DNA of 64,000 bases from Salinilacustrithrix sp034522155 (GCA_034522155.1 JAXHLP010000003.1:62001-126000); one strand, 5' to 3'; counted from the stretch's first letter, positions 39,153 to 47,661 are shown. Notes: generated by a model not told the origin, from the letters alone. Numbers and translations are program-made.

Positions 39153-39443
39153 CTACTTGACGATGGCCAGCACGTCGCGGGTGTTGAGGATCAGGAGTTC
39201 CTCACCCTCGACGGTGATCTCGGTGCCGCCGTACTTGCTGTAGACGACGGTGTCGCCGACGCTCACGTCGACAGGAATGACCTCGCCGGTCTGCTCGGAC
39301 CGCTTGCCCGGGCCAACGGCGAGGACCTCGCCCTGCTGGGGCTTCTCCTTGGCAGTGTCGGGGATGACCAGGCCGCTGGCCGTGGTCTCCTCGGACTCGC
39401 TGGGACGAACGACCAAGCGGTCCTCGAGGGGCTGAAGATTCAT
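39153..39443 (-). CDS. groES: Co-chaperonin GroES
   Basis: The 96-residue GroES caps GroEL. It begins MNLQPLEDRLVVRPSESEET, has the mobile loop ETTASGLVIPDTAKEKPQQG and ends with ELLILNTRDVLAIVK. The ATG is supported by GGAGG seven bases upstream; an ATG five codons further up would only add MEAPP. The groES gene is followed by groEL after 37 bases and is preceded by a CIRCE operator, so HrcA-type repression is expected. Confidence 0.97.
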   Translation of the reverse strand: MNLQPLEDRLVVRPSESEETTASGLVIPDTAKEKPQQGEVLAVGPGKRSEQTGEVIPVDVSVGDTVVYSKYGGTEITVEGEELLILNTRDVLAIVK

Positions 39444-39468
39444 CGGTGGCGCCTCCATGGTGACGCTG

Positions 39469-39495
39469 TTAGCACTCGATTGGGACGAGTGCCAA
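39469..39495. promoter_or_regulatory. CIRCE operator (HrcA site) upstream of groES
   Basis: TTAGCACTC, nine spacer bases and GAGTGCCAA match the consensus TTAGCACTC-N9-GAGTGCTAA except one base in the second arm. It lies 25 bases before the groES ATG and next to the predicted -10 box. Confidence 0.95.
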
Positions 39496-39522
39496 CGTAG
39501 ACAAGATCGCTGGCAGTCGCAA
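39494..39522 (-). promoter_or_regulatory. groESL promoter
   Basis: In the transcribed (minus) direction TTGCGA (39517-39522) and TACGTT (39494-39499) are 17 bases apart. The -10 overlaps the end of CIRCE, so HrcA binding would block it. Motif match is moderate. Confidence 0.5.
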
Positions 39523-39574
39523 CCCGAGACTGCTAGGGAACGCTTCGGCCGCAGGGCGGCCTCGGGAGTTCCTC

Positions 39575-39595
39575 GACGAATGCTCCGCATTCGTC
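39575..39595. repeat. 9-bp-stem palindrome downstream of the FHA gene
   Basis: GACGAATGC with GCATTCGTC and loop TCC (GGA on the transcribed strand). It lies 23 bases beyond the FHA stop codon. It is a near copy of the palindrome inside rimI. Confidence 0.6.
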
Positions 39596-39617
39596 TGTTC
39601 GCGACGGCGCCCGCCTT

Positions 39618-40028
39618 CTAGTTGATCCGCTTCACCAACAAGGTGGCGCTGCCGAGGCCGAGGAGGTCGCCGTCGTGGAGGGTGATCGAGCCCACGATGT
39701 CGTTGCCGTTGAGCGTGGTGCCGTTGGACGAGCCCCGGTCCTCGATCGCGAGCTCCCCACGACCGCCGGCCAGCTCGGCGTGGCGGCGTGACACCGAGTG
39801 GTCGGCCACGGTGAGATCGGCGTCGAGCGAGCGTCCGATGACCGCCGGCAGGGTGGTCACCGGGATCACCTCGCCCCGCGCGTCGCCGGAAACCACGAGG
39901 AGCAGGGCATAGGGCAGCGGTGGATCGCCGCCCAGGAAATCGGCCAGGCGAGCCTCGACACGCGGCACCATCCCCGTGGGTTCGGATGGTGGTCCGGCGT
40001 CGTCAGTCACGTGTCGATCATCCCGCAT
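39618..40028 (-). CDS. FHA-domain protein
   Basis: A 136-residue protein whose C-terminal two thirds is an FHA domain, a phosphothreonine-binding module: PAVIGRSLDADLTVADHSVSRRHAEL (Gly-Arg, Ser and Arg-His of the ligand loops) and IEDRGSSNGTTLNGNDI with the Ser-Ser-Asn-Gly turn. The N-terminal 35 residues are acidic and disordered. It probably acts as a Ser/Thr-kinase adaptor. The ATG overlaps the upstream UPF0158 gene by 11 bases; a GTG 18 bases later is the alternative. Confidence 0.88.
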   Translation of the reverse strand: MRDDRHVTDDAGPPSEPTGMVPRVEARLADFLGGDPPLPYALLLVVSGDARGEVIPVTTLPAVIGRSLDADLTVADHSVSRRHAELAGGRGELAIEDRGSSNGTTLNGNDIVGSITLHDGDLLGLGSATLLVKRIN

Positions 40029-40428
40029 CGATGATGCCGCGTTCTCGCAACCAGGTGATGGCACGCGTGGCCTCACGCTCGTAGGTGAACCGGGACCAGG
40101 CCTCGGCCGCCGTGCTCTGGGCCACCCGCTCGCGGAATCGCCGGAGCCCACCCCGGCCCTTGTAGGCCTGGTACAACTCGGCGCACGTCTCGTCGTCGAC
40201 GCCGAGGTCGTCGGCCGCGTCGAAGAAGTCGTCGACATCGGTACGGGGCTGCGGGCTGGCGGGCACGAGCACGTGTGCGTCGTGGACCAGTGCCGGCAGG
40301 TCGGTGTCGTCGTCGACGCCGAAGTACAGCGACTCGCCGGTCCGGGTGTCGAACCACCAGTCGCCGTCGGGATGGGTGTCGTTGCGGGCCAGGATCAGCG
40401 AGCCGAGGTCGACATCGTCCAGCTCCAC
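40018..40428 (-). CDS. UPF0158-family protein
   Basis: A 136-residue acidic protein with the UPF0158 appearance: LGSLILARNDTHPDGDWWFD, GESLYFGVDD, VDDFFDAADDLGVDDETCAEL, and RFRERVAQSTAAEAWSRFTYE at the C-terminus. The family is widespread and its function is unknown. A GTG start is used. It overlaps the downstream FHA gene by 11 bases, so the two are coupled. Confidence 0.75.
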   Translation of the reverse strand: MELDDVDLGSLILARNDTHPDGDWWFDTRTGESLYFGVDDDTDLPALVHDAHVLVPASPQPRTDVDDFFDAADDLGVDDETCAELYQAYKGRGGLRRFRERVAQSTAAEAWSRFTYEREATRAITWLRERGIIDAG

Positions 40429-40605
40429 GTCCCGAACCTAGCGCTCCCGTTCGACGGCTCCGAGGGAGCCGCCAGGCGACCGGCCGAACGAACCGTGACC
40501 AACGAGGACGCTCCGGTCACCTCGATTCGACGGTCGTCCACGCAACGATCGGTGCCGTACCGGGTAGGAGTGGGAACAGCACAGCTCGATCCCAGAGGAG
40601 ACCCC

Positions 40606-40953
40606 ATGGCACTCATGCGCAGCCTGCGCCGGCTCACGCGGTACGCCCCGAAGGCCAAGCAGGTGGCCGAGAGCAACGCCGGCAAGATCGCCGAAAACGT
40701 GAACAAGGCCACCGGCTTCGTCGACGAGAAGACCAAAGGCCGCTACACCGACAAGCTCGACAAGGTCGACGCGAAGGCCAACGAGTTCGCCGTGCGACAG
40801 GGCCAGGCGCCCGCTGGCGGTGGCGGCTCGACCACCGGCACCGACACCGGGACCACCGCCGGGACCACGGGCGAAACGTCGAGCAGCGGTGACGCCGGCA
40901 CCACCGACACCGAAGGCGACGAGCACGCCGGCGACGACCGCAAGACCGGCTGA
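40606..40953 (+). CDS. Antitoxin MT0933-like small helical protein
   Basis: A 115-residue protein. The N-terminal 70 residues (MALMRSLRRLTRYAPKAKQV, NAGKIAENVNKATGFVDEKT and GRYTDKLDKVDAKANEF) resemble the putative antitoxin family around Rv0909/MT0933, which share a VDEKTGGKYSDKID-type helix. The C-terminus is a Gly/Thr/Ser low-complexity tail with many Asp. Start at ATG is supported by AGAGGAG. No toxin partner is visible next to it, so the family name may not imply function here. Confidence 0.65.
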   Translation: MALMRSLRRLTRYAPKAKQVAESNAGKIAENVNKATGFVDEKTKGRYTDKLDKVDAKANEFAVRQGQAPAGGGGSTTGTDTGTTAGTTGETSSSGDAGTTDTEGDEHAGDDRKTG

Positions 40954-40991
40954 GTCCCTCCTCAGGCGCTGGGCTCGGCCCGTCGACGGGC

Positions 40992-42026
40992 TCAGGCCAA
41001 CGACAGGTTGGGATCGGCGCCGGTGTCGAGGGGCGAGGCATCGCCGCGTTGCAGCGACCACCAACCCGACGCCGCCACCATGGCGGCGTTGTCGGTGCAG
41101 TTGGCACGCGCCGGCAGGTAGCCGGCCAGGCCGTCGCTCTCGCAGGCGTCGAGGATCGCTTCGCGCAAGCGGGAGTTGGCGGCCACGCCGCCGCCGATGG
41201 CGATCCCCTTGCTCGCGGTGTCGGCCGCGGCCTGCCGGGTCTTGGACACGAGCACGTCGACCACGGCCTCTTGGAACGAGGCGGCCACGTCCTCGGTGGC
41301 GACGTCCGGGTGCTTGCGCACGCGGTTCACCACTGCGGTCTTCAGTCCGGAGAAGGAGAAGTCGTAGGGCCGGTCGGCGAGCGCACGCGGGAAGTCGATG
41401 GCCTCGCCGTCGCCCTCCATGGCGATCCGGTCGATCACCGGGCCGCCGGGATAGCCGAGCCCGAGGTAGCGGGCGACCTTGTCGTAGGCCTCGCCGGCCG
41501 CGTCGTCGATGGTGCCGCCGAGCACCTGGTAGCGGCCGTGGTCCTCCCAGTGGACCAGCATCGTGTGACCGCCGGACACCAGCAGCACCACGACGGGGAG
41601 CTCGAAGGTCGGATCCTCGAGCATGGCGGCGTACAGGTGGGCCTCGAGGTGGTTCACGGCCACGAACGGCACATCCCAGACCAGGGCCAGCGCCTTGGCG
41701 GCCGACACGCCGACCAGCAGGGAGCCGACCAGGCCGGGGCCGTTCGTGCACGCGACGGCGTCGATGTCGTCGGCTTCGACGCCGGCCTGCACCATGGCCT
41801 CGGCGAGCACCGAGTTGAGCATCTCGACGTGGGCGCGGGAGGCGATCTCGGGAACCACTCCGCCGTAGCGGGCGTGGCGGTCGATCTGGGAGGAGATGAT
41901 CGACGACAGCACGGTGGTGCCGTCGCGCACCACGGCGGCGGCGGTCTCGTCGCACGAGCTCTCGATGCCGAGGACGGTGCGGATCTCGGGGTGGCGGGAA
42001 TCGGTGGGGCGTTCGGTCGTGGTCAT
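40992..42026 (-). CDS. tsaD: tRNA t6A threonylcarbamoyltransferase
   Basis: TsaD transfers the threonylcarbamoyl group to A37 of ANN-decoding tRNAs, with TsaB and TsaE. The 344-residue protein has the N-terminal LGIESSCDETAAAVVRDG, the metal-binding NHLEAHLYAAMLED region, VVLLVSGGHTMLVH, LGLGYPGGPVIDRIAM and IAIGGGVAANSRLREAI. The chosen ATG overlaps the rimI TGA (ATGA). It is the last gene of the cluster tsaE-tsaB-rimI-tsaD. Confidence 0.97.
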   Translation of the reverse strand: MTTTERPTDSRHPEIRTVLGIESSCDETAAAVVRDGTTVLSSIISSQIDRHARYGGVVPEIASRAHVEMLNSVLAEAMVQAGVEADDIDAVACTNGPGLVGSLLVGVSAAKALALVWDVPFVAVNHLEAHLYAAMLEDPTFELPVVVLLVSGGHTMLVHWEDHGRYQVLGGTIDDAAGEAYDKVARYLGLGYPGGPVIDRIAMEGDGEAIDFPRALADRPYDFSFSGLKTAVVNRVRKHPDVATEDVAASFQEAVVDVLVSKTRQAAADTASKGIAIGGGVAANSRLREAILDACESDGLAGYLPARANCTDNAAMVAASGWWSLQRGDASPLDTGADPNLSLA

Positions 42027-42670
42027 CGGTCGTCCGGAAACTCGGTGGGGGTCGGGAGCGCGGCCTCGATCTCGAAGAGCCGGCGGCGGTACTCGGGGGT
42101 GTCGATGTCGCTGGCCCACATGACCAGCGCGTCCTCGTGTTCTCGCCCTTGTGGGCGAGAACACGACGGATGCTTCGCATCCGCCTGTCGTGCGCCCAGC
42201 GATCGGTCCGGTCCGTCGGAAGGGGGATAGTAGGCTGCACGCACACCGGCGGGGACGAATCCGAACCGGCGGTAGAGGCCCTGGGCGGCATGGTTGGAGA
42301 CCCGTACCTCGAGGGTGAGCGCGGTGGCGCCCCCGGCGATGGCCCCGCGGGCGAGTCCGAGCACCAGGCGGGTGCCGACGTGCTGGCGTCGGTGCTCGGA
42401 AGCCACGCCCACGTTGGTCACGTGGCCGTCACGGGCGACGAGCATCAACCCGCCGTAACCGACGATCCCGGCGCCGACGCGGGCGATGAGGTAGACGCGC
42501 GAGTCGGGAGCGCGCAGCTCGGACGCGAACAGTTTCCGCGACCACGGACGCGGATTGGTGGCTTCCTCGATGCGGACGACATCACGGAGGTGCCGACGGT
42601 GCATCCGCTCGATGCGGACCGACGCCGGCTCGCCCGCGCGGCGACCGGGGGCACGGCGTTCCATCACCAT
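42023..42670 (-). CDS. rimI: Ribosomal protein alanine N-acetyltransferase RimI, with insertion
   Basis: A GNAT acetyltransferase that modifies ribosomal S18. The conserved core is seen as RIERMHRRHLRDVVRIEEAT and SRKLFASEL, the AcCoA region GHVTNVGVASEHRRQHVGTRLVL, and LEVRVSNHAAQGLYRRFGFVPAGVRAAYY. Normal RimI then runs straight to EDALVMW. Here about 25 residues (DGPDRSLGARQADAKHPSCS and so on) precede EDALVMWASD, encoded by two back-to-back palindromes. Length 215 versus the usual 150. It begins at ATG just at the tsaB stop (TGATG). Confidence 0.92.
   Translation of the reverse strand: MVMERRAPGRRAGEPASVRIERMHRRHLRDVVRIEEATNPRPWSRKLFASELRAPDSRVYLIARVGAGIVGYGGLMLVARDGHVTNVGVASEHRRQHVGTRLVLGLARGAIAGGATALTLEVRVSNHAAQGLYRRFGFVPAGVRAAYYPPSDGPDRSLGARQADAKHPSCSRPQGREHEDALVMWASDIDTPEYRRRLFEIEAALPTPTEFPDDR
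42137..42183. repeat. Two palindromes inside the rimI coding sequence
   Basis: Palindrome 1 (42137-42164): GTGTTCTCGCCC and GGGCGAGAACAC, 12-base arms with a 4-base loop. Palindrome 2 (42167-42183): CGGATGC and GCATCCG with loop TTC. They fall inside the insertion between the RimI segments Tyr-Tyr and Glu-Asp-Ala-Leu-Val-Met-Trp. The second palindrome is nearly the same as that at 39575-39595. Confidence 0.75.
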
Positions 42671-43371
42671 CAGCCCGCCCCGTCCCGGGTCACCCAGTTG
42701 ATCTCCGCGTCGGGCGGGCGCAGGTACAGGGGCTCGAGCTGCCACGGCTGCACGAAGTCCTCGCGGATCGCGCGGGCGTGCGCCAGCTGCACCAGGGACG
42801 CCGCGTTGGGGTGGGCGAGGAACTGCTCGGCCACCTCGACACGGACCATGTCCTCCCACTGCTCGGCATAGCGCAGCGCGCCGTCGCCGATGAGGAGGAA
42901 CTCGCTGTCGCTGGCCTGCAGCTCGGCTCGCAGCTCCTCCGGCTTGGTGACGACCGGCTCGGTGAGGCGCTGCACACCGCCGGGCGTGGGCTTGTACCGC
43001 GCGTGGAAGACTTCGCCGCGCCGGGCATCGACCACGGCGACGAGCTCACGGTCGGAGTGTCGCAGCGGCCAGGCGAGGAGGTCGAGGCTGGAGATGCCGA
43101 CCATCGGGACCCGGAGGGCGTGAGCCATGGCCTTGGCGGCCGCGATCCCCACCCGCAGTCCGGTGAACAACCCGGGACCGATGTCGACAGCCATCACCGA
43201 GATCTCGTCGAGCTCGATGCGAGCCTGGCGGCGGACGAAGTCGATCGAAGGCGCCAGGGTCTCGGCATGCCGCTTGCCCCGCGCCGAGTGGGCCGAAGCG
43301 AGCACGCCCTCGTGGCCACCGATGGCGCAGCCGACCTGCTTGGTCGCGGTCGTCACTCCGAGGATCAGCAT
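42670..43371 (-). CDS. tsaB: t6A synthesis protein TsaB
   Basis: TsaB is the non-catalytic ASKHA-fold partner of TsaD in t6A synthesis. The 233-residue protein has MLILGVTTATKQVGCAIGGH, DEISVMAVDIGPGLFTGLRV (Gly-Pro-Gly loop), ISSLDLLAWPLRHSDRELVAV and VVDARRGEVFHARY. Its ATG touches the tsaE TGA in a TGATG overlap and its own stop abuts rimI, so all three are translationally linked. Confidence 0.94.
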   Translation of the reverse strand: MLILGVTTATKQVGCAIGGHEGVLASAHSARGKRHAETLAPSIDFVRRQARIELDEISVMAVDIGPGLFTGLRVGIAAAKAMAHALRVPMVGISSLDLLAWPLRHSDRELVAVVDARRGEVFHARYKPTPGGVQRLTEPVVTKPEELRAELQASDSEFLLIGDGALRYAEQWEDMVRVEVAEQFLAHPNAASLVQLAHARAIREDFVQPWQLEPLYLRPPDAEINWVTRDGAG

Positions 43372-43859
43372 CAGGCCACCATCCAGGACGAGAGCGCCTC
43401 GCGCAGCGACCGCTCACGGGCCGACCACCGGCTGCCCACGCAGCGCAGCTCGAGGTCGCGGTCGTCGTCGGCGTCGCCGTAGGTGAAGCGGATCTCGAGA
43501 TGGTCTGCCGGCATCGCGGGGGCAATGAGGTCGCCCCACTCGACGACGATCACCCCGTCGCTGTCGAGCAGCTCGGCGATGCCGATGTCCTGCATCTCCG
43601 ACAGGCGTTCGAGCCGGTAGACGTCGATGTGGTGGAGCGTCAGCCGACCGTCCTCGTAGTGACGGGCCAGCGTGAACGTCGGGCTGGTGATCTGCTCCTC
43701 GACGCCGAGCGCACCACCGAAGCCCTGGGTGAACGCGGTCTTGCCGGCGCCGAGGTCACCCGCGAGCAGCAGGACGTCGCCGGGCCCGACCAACGCAGCC
43801 ACCTCGGCCGCGACCTCCTTGGTCGCGTCGACGCAGTCGGTCCGCGCGCGCAGGCTCAT
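43371..43859 (-). CDS. tsaE: t6A synthesis ATPase TsaE
   Basis: TsaE is the P-loop ATPase that recycles the TsaB-TsaD complex. The 162-residue protein has Walker A LLLAGDLGAGKTAFTQGFGG (about 31-50), the SPTFTLARHYEDGRL switch region, IDVYRLER and IVVEWGDLI (Walker B-like). All motifs are intact. It is the first gene of the tsaE-tsaB-rimI-tsaD unit, starting 12 bases after the P1-peptidase gene's far side. Confidence 0.94.
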   Translation of the reverse strand: MSLRARTDCVDATKEVAAEVAALVGPGDVLLLAGDLGAGKTAFTQGFGGALGVEEQITSPTFTLARHYEDGRLTLHHIDVYRLERLSEMQDIGIAELLDSDGVIVVEWGDLIAPAMPADHLEIRFTYGDADDDRDLELRCVGSRWSARERSLREALSSWMVA

Positions 43860-43871
43860 ACGGCTCGGAGA

Positions 43872-44741
43872 CTACTGCGGCACTTCCCCGGAACCGTCGG
43901 CCAGCGGCGCCCCCACCGACCTGATCGCACGCTCGACCGCGGCGACCGCCATCGTGCGTACGATGGCCAGTTCGGCCTCGACGCTCCCGGCGGCGGCCGC
44001 CACGAATGCGTCGCCGTCGGCAGCAGTGTGGGTGGGTGCGACCGCGCGCGCCAGCCCGTCGTGTGCCGACTGTGCGAGCAGGTGGCAGCCGAGCTTGTCG
44101 ACCTTGGCATTGGTGGCGACGACACCGATCGTCGTGTTCTGGAACATGTCGGCGGTGGTGCCGTCGAGCACCTCGCCGGGGGTCGAGCCGGGCTCACCGA
44201 ACGCGTTCACGGCGACGAGCGCCGACACCACGATCTCGCCGAAGCGCACCGTCTCGGCCACGACGCCGCCCGGCCGGCGGTGGTCAGGACCGCGCCACTT
44301 GGCAACCGTTGCTCCCGTACCCGCGCCCACCTGACCGAGGTCGTGCGGGCCGGACGCGGCCGCCTCGGCGGCCGCGCGCCCCTCGACGGGCCCGGGCCGG
44401 ACCGAACCGTCGCCCACGGCGAGGTCGAAGACGGCCATGGCCACCACGATCGGGACCGGGCCCCCGACGGTCTCGAAGCCCCGGCCCTGTTCGGCGAGCA
44501 GGGCCATCACGCCGTCGGCGCTGGCGAGGCCGAACGCCGAACCGCCGGTGAGGACCACCGCGTCGAGACGCTGCACCATCATGGCCGGGTCGAGCAGCGC
44601 GAACTCGCGCGTGGCCGGCGCGCCGCCCCGCACCTCGCCCGACGCCACCGTTCCCTCGGGGAACAGCGCGACCGTGCAGCCCGTCTCGGCCTCGGCGTCG
44701 GTCCAGTGCCCGACGCGGATCCCGTCGACGTCGGTGATCAC
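43872..44741 (-). CDS. P1-family peptidase (DmpA/L-aminopeptidase type)
   Basis: A 289-residue N-terminal-nucleophile peptidase of the DmpA/P1 family, self-cleaved to give an N-terminal Thr or Ser nucleophile. The family signatures are TDVDGIRVGHWTDAEAETGC, VVLTGGSAFGLASADGVM, VGAGTGATVAKW and the processing segment DMFQNTTIGVVATNAKVDK, where cleavage would precede a Thr. GTG at 44741 is chosen because it overlaps the alr TGA by 4 bases (GTGA). Substrates are short L- or beta-peptides; not known here. Confidence 0.88.
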   Translation of the reverse strand: MITDVDGIRVGHWTDAEAETGCTVALFPEGTVASGEVRGGAPATREFALLDPAMMVQRLDAVVLTGGSAFGLASADGVMALLAEQGRGFETVGGPVPIVVAMAVFDLAVGDGSVRPGPVEGRAAAEAAASGPHDLGQVGAGTGATVAKWRGPDHRRPGGVVAETVRFGEIVVSALVAVNAFGEPGSTPGEVLDGTTADMFQNTTIGVVATNAKVDKLGCHLLAQSAHDGLARAVAPTHTAADGDAFVAAAAGSVEAELAIVRTMAVAAVERAIRSVGAPLADGSGEVPQ

Positions 44742-45850
44742 ACGTACCGCCGCCGCACCCGGGGCGAGATGTCGCACACGACCTCGTAGCCGATGGTGTC
44801 GAGGAGGCCGGCCACGTCGTCGGCGGTGATCTCCTCCTGCCCCTGCGAACCGACGAGCACGGCCTCGTCACCGACGGCGACGTTGGCGTCGGGTCCGCAG
44901 TCGACCATGAACTGGTCCATCGTCACGACGCCCACGATCGGGCACCGCCGCCCCCCGATGAGCACCGCCCCACCCACCAGTCCGAGGCGACGACGCACGC
45001 CATCGGCGTACCCGGCGGGCACGGTGGCGACGGTCGTGTCGGCAGGGAAGGTGTGGCGGTGACCGTAGGAGACCCGCTGCCCCGCCTCGACCCGCTTGAC
45101 CAGACGGACCGGCGCCGTCCACCGCAGCGCCGGGCACAGGTCGGCCACCCCGGCCAGGGCGGGCGCGGGCGGGATCCCGTAGGTGGCGATCCCGACGCGC
45201 ACGAGGTCGAGCCGGGCCCGCGGATGCACGATGGTCGCAGCCGAGTTGGCGGCGTGGCGCAGCCCGGGATCGATGCCGGCGGCTCGGATCCCGGCGATGA
45301 CGTCGTCGAACACGTCGAGCTGACTGTCGGTGGTGGGGTCGCCCGGCTCGTCGGCCCGGGCGAGGTGGGTCATCGTGCCCTCGAGCACCATGCCGGGGGC
45401 ATCGACGATGGCCCGAGCCAGGTCGAGGGCATCGCCCGGCTCGCAGCCGACACGTCGCATCCCGGTGTCCACCTTGAGGTGGATGGGCAGGGCCGGAACC
45501 CGGAGGGCGTCGGTCCGGCGAGCCACGGCGTCGATCATCTCCTGGCGGTACACCACGAGGTGGAGGGCGGCGGCGATGGCTCCGTCGATCTCGTCGGGAG
45601 CGGGCTCGCTGAGCACGAGCACGGGCGCGGCGATGCCCGCCGCCCGGAGCACGCGGCCCTCCGTGACGTTGGCCACCGCGAGCCAGGGCGCGCCGGCCTC
45701 CAGCGCGGCGCTTGCCACCGGGACACTGCCGTGCCCGTAGCCGTCGGCCTTGACGACCACGCAGGTCCGGGCATCGCCGGCCAGGGTGTCCAGGGTGCGC
45801 ACGTTGGCGGCGATCGCCGCCAAGTCGACGGTGGCCACCGACGCGGTCAT
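44738..45850 (-). CDS. alr: Alanine racemase
   Basis: Alr makes D-alanine for peptidoglycan. The 370-residue protein has the PLP-lysine signature VVVKADGYGHG near residue 32-42, HLKVDTGMRRVGCEPG, and the C-terminal beta domain with the catalytic Tyr in GQRVSYGHRHTF and VTMDQFMVDCG. All catalytic residues are visible. It overlaps nnr by ATGA and the P1 peptidase by GTGA, in an operon with acpS and the GlmS-like gene. Confidence 0.96.
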   Translation of the reverse strand: MTASVATVDLAAIAANVRTLDTLAGDARTCVVVKADGYGHGSVPVASAALEAGAPWLAVANVTEGRVLRAAGIAAPVLVLSEPAPDEIDGAIAAALHLVVYRQEMIDAVARRTDALRVPALPIHLKVDTGMRRVGCEPGDALDLARAIVDAPGMVLEGTMTHLARADEPGDPTTDSQLDVFDDVIAGIRAAGIDPGLRHAANSAATIVHPRARLDLVRVGIATYGIPPAPALAGVADLCPALRWTAPVRLVKRVEAGQRVSYGHRHTFPADTTVATVPAGYADGVRRRLGLVGGAVLIGGRRCPIVGVVTMDQFMVDCGPDANVAVGDEAVLVGSQGQEEITADDVAGLLDTIGYEVVCDISPRVRRRYV

Positions 45851-47217
45851 CGGTCCACCCCGACGCCGGCGATCTCGTCGAGCGCATCGGGAAGACGGTC
45901 GAGGAGATCGGAGGCGACCAGCCCGACGGCCGGCCCGAGCGACGCCGCGGTGCCGTGCACGTGGGCACCCGCGGCAGCGGCATCGAAGCCGTCGAGGCCG
46001 GCGGCGAGGAAGGCGGCCACGATGCCGGTGAGCACGTCGCCGGTTCCGGCCGTGGCCAGGCGCTCGTCACCCGCGGCGACCAACCGGATCGCGCCCGTGG
46101 GCGAGGCGACGACGGTGGTCGGCCCCTTGAGCAGCACCGTGGCACCGGTGCGGATCGCCAGCTCCTGCGCAGGGGCGATGCGGTCGTCGCCCGGTCGCTC
46201 GCCGGCGAGGCGCTCGAACTCGCCGTCGTGGGGCGTGAGCACCGTCGGCGCGGCGCGCCCGGCCAGGACATCGACGGCATCGCCGTCGAGCGCGGTCAGG
46301 CCGTCGCCGTCGACGACCACGGGCTTCGGCGTGCCGGCCACGAACAGCCGCACCTGGTGGCGCGTGACCATCGAAGTCCCCAGGCCGGGACCGATGGCCA
46401 CGGCGTGGCTCCGGTCGTGGTCGGCGAGGAGGGTCTCGGCCCAGGACGACTCGTCCACCGCGACCGAGACGGCCTCGACCGGCCCGTGGTGTGGGTGCAC
46501 GCCGGGCGACGCCAGCTGGACCATCCCCGCCCCCGCGCGCTGGGCCGCGCCCGCGAGCATCGTCGCCGCACCCGTCATCCCCGGGCTGCCGGCGATGGCG
46601 AGCACGGCCTGGCGCCACTTGTGGGCGCCGGCGTCCCGTCTGGGTAGCAGCGCGGCGACACCGGCGTGGTCGACATACTCGATGGTGGCCCGGGAGACGT
46701 CGAGGCCGATGTCGGCGACCACGATCTCGCCGGTGAAGTCGGGGCCGTCGTTGAGGAACAACCCCGGCTTGGCGGCGGCGAAGGTCACCGTCACGTCGGC
46801 GGGCATGGGGCTGCCCATCGCCACGCCGGTGTCGCCGTGGATCCCCGATGGGATGTCGACGGCCAGCACCAGCGCGCCACCCGGATCGGGGGCGATGACG
46901 TCGCGGGTGCAACCGGTGCCGAAGCCGGCGTCGACCACGAGGTCGGTGTCCGGCAGCCGGGCAGGTGGGTGCGTGGCGTCGACGACCTCGACCTTGACGC
47001 CCCGGGCCGCGAGCCGTTCGCCGGCGACCCGTCCGTCGTTGCCGTTGTTGCCCGGTCCGGCCACCACCACGACCCGACGTCCGTACGTGCCACCGAGCAT
47101 GTCCGTGGCCACCCGTGCCAGGGCACGTCCGGCGCGGTCGATGAGGACCTCGACCGGCTCGGGTGCCTCGGCGTCGATGGCGGCCATCTCGTCGACGCGG
47201 ACGACCGGGCGCATCAT
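45847..47217 (-). CDS. nnr: Bifunctional NAD(P)HX epimerase/dehydratase
   Basis: This 456-residue protein repairs hydrated NAD(P)H. The N-terminal YjeF/epimerase domain includes VVVVAGPGNNGNDGRVAGE, and VVDAGFGTGCTRDVIAPDPG then LAVDIPSGIHGDTG. The C-terminal ribokinase-like dehydratase domain has VLAIAGSPGMTGAATMLAG, AVAIGPGLGTSMV, TVLTPHDGEFERLAGERP and the ATP-site AATAGTGDVLTGIVAAFLA. The double ATG start overlaps the acpS TGA by 4 bases. The order acpS-nnr-alr recurs in actinobacteria. Confidence 0.94.
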   Translation of the reverse strand: MMRPVVRVDEMAAIDAEAPEPVEVLIDRAGRALARVATDMLGGTYGRRVVVVAGPGNNGNDGRVAGERLAARGVKVEVVDATHPPARLPDTDLVVDAGFGTGCTRDVIAPDPGGALVLAVDIPSGIHGDTGVAMGSPMPADVTVTFAAAKPGLFLNDGPDFTGEIVVADIGLDVSRATIEYVDHAGVAALLPRRDAGAHKWRQAVLAIAGSPGMTGAATMLAGAAQRAGAGMVQLASPGVHPHHGPVEAVSVAVDESSWAETLLADHDRSHAVAIGPGLGTSMVTRHQVRLFVAGTPKPVVVDGDGLTALDGDAVDVLAGRAAPTVLTPHDGEFERLAGERPGDDRIAPAQELAIRTGATVLLKGPTTVVASPTGAIRLVAAGDERLATAGTGDVLTGIVAAFLAAGLDGFDAAAAGAHVHGTAASLGPAVGLVASDLLDRLPDALDEIAGVGVDR

Positions 47218-47609
47218 GCGAGCTCCACACCGAGTCGACCGGTGGCGACCACGACCGCGCCCGCCGAGGTGGCGGTGTGGGTGAGGCTGACCTGCCAACC
47301 GGTGACGCCCCGGTCGTCGGCCAGGGCCAGGGCAGGGCCGTACACCCCGAGGCTCGGAACACCGTCGTCGTCGCGCAGCACCTCGACATCATGGAAGCCG
47401 AACGCCCCCAATCCCACGGTGAGTGCCTTCATGACCGCCTCCTTCGCCGCGAACCTCACGGCCAGACGCTCGGTGGGGTCGTTGGCCCGCAGCGCGTAGG
47501 CGCGCTCGCCCTCGGTGAACATCCGCTCGAGCATCGACGGCGTGCGTTCCAGCGACACGCGGAACCGTTCGACGTCGACGAGGTCGATCCCGACGCCGAC
47601 GACGTTCAC
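47214..47609 (-). CDS. acpS: Holo-[acyl-carrier-protein] synthase
   Basis: AcpS attaches 4'-phosphopantetheine to acyl carrier protein. The 131-residue protein has VVGVGIDLVDVERFRVSLER, FTEGERAYALRANDPTERL, the catalytic Asp/Glu block RFAAKEAVMKALTVGLG and WQVSLTHTATSAGAVVVA. It is followed by nnr with an overlap. Together with the preceding GlmS-like gene (53 bases away) it starts the acpS-nnr-alr-P1 series. Confidence 0.94.
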   Translation of the reverse strand: MNVVGVGIDLVDVERFRVSLERTPSMLERMFTEGERAYALRANDPTERLAVRFAAKEAVMKALTVGLGAFGFHDVEVLRDDDGVPSLGVYGPALALADDRGVTGWQVSLTHTATSAGAVVVATGRLGVELA

Positions 47610-47661
47610 GACGCTCCCACCGGGGGCCCCGGCGTCCCCGGCCCCATGGCCGCGAGCGGCA

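Noticed and set aside
40606..40953. A complete toxin-antitoxin module with the MT0933-like gene.
   Set aside because: No toxin-like gene is adjacent on either side; only the antitoxin-family resemblance is visible.
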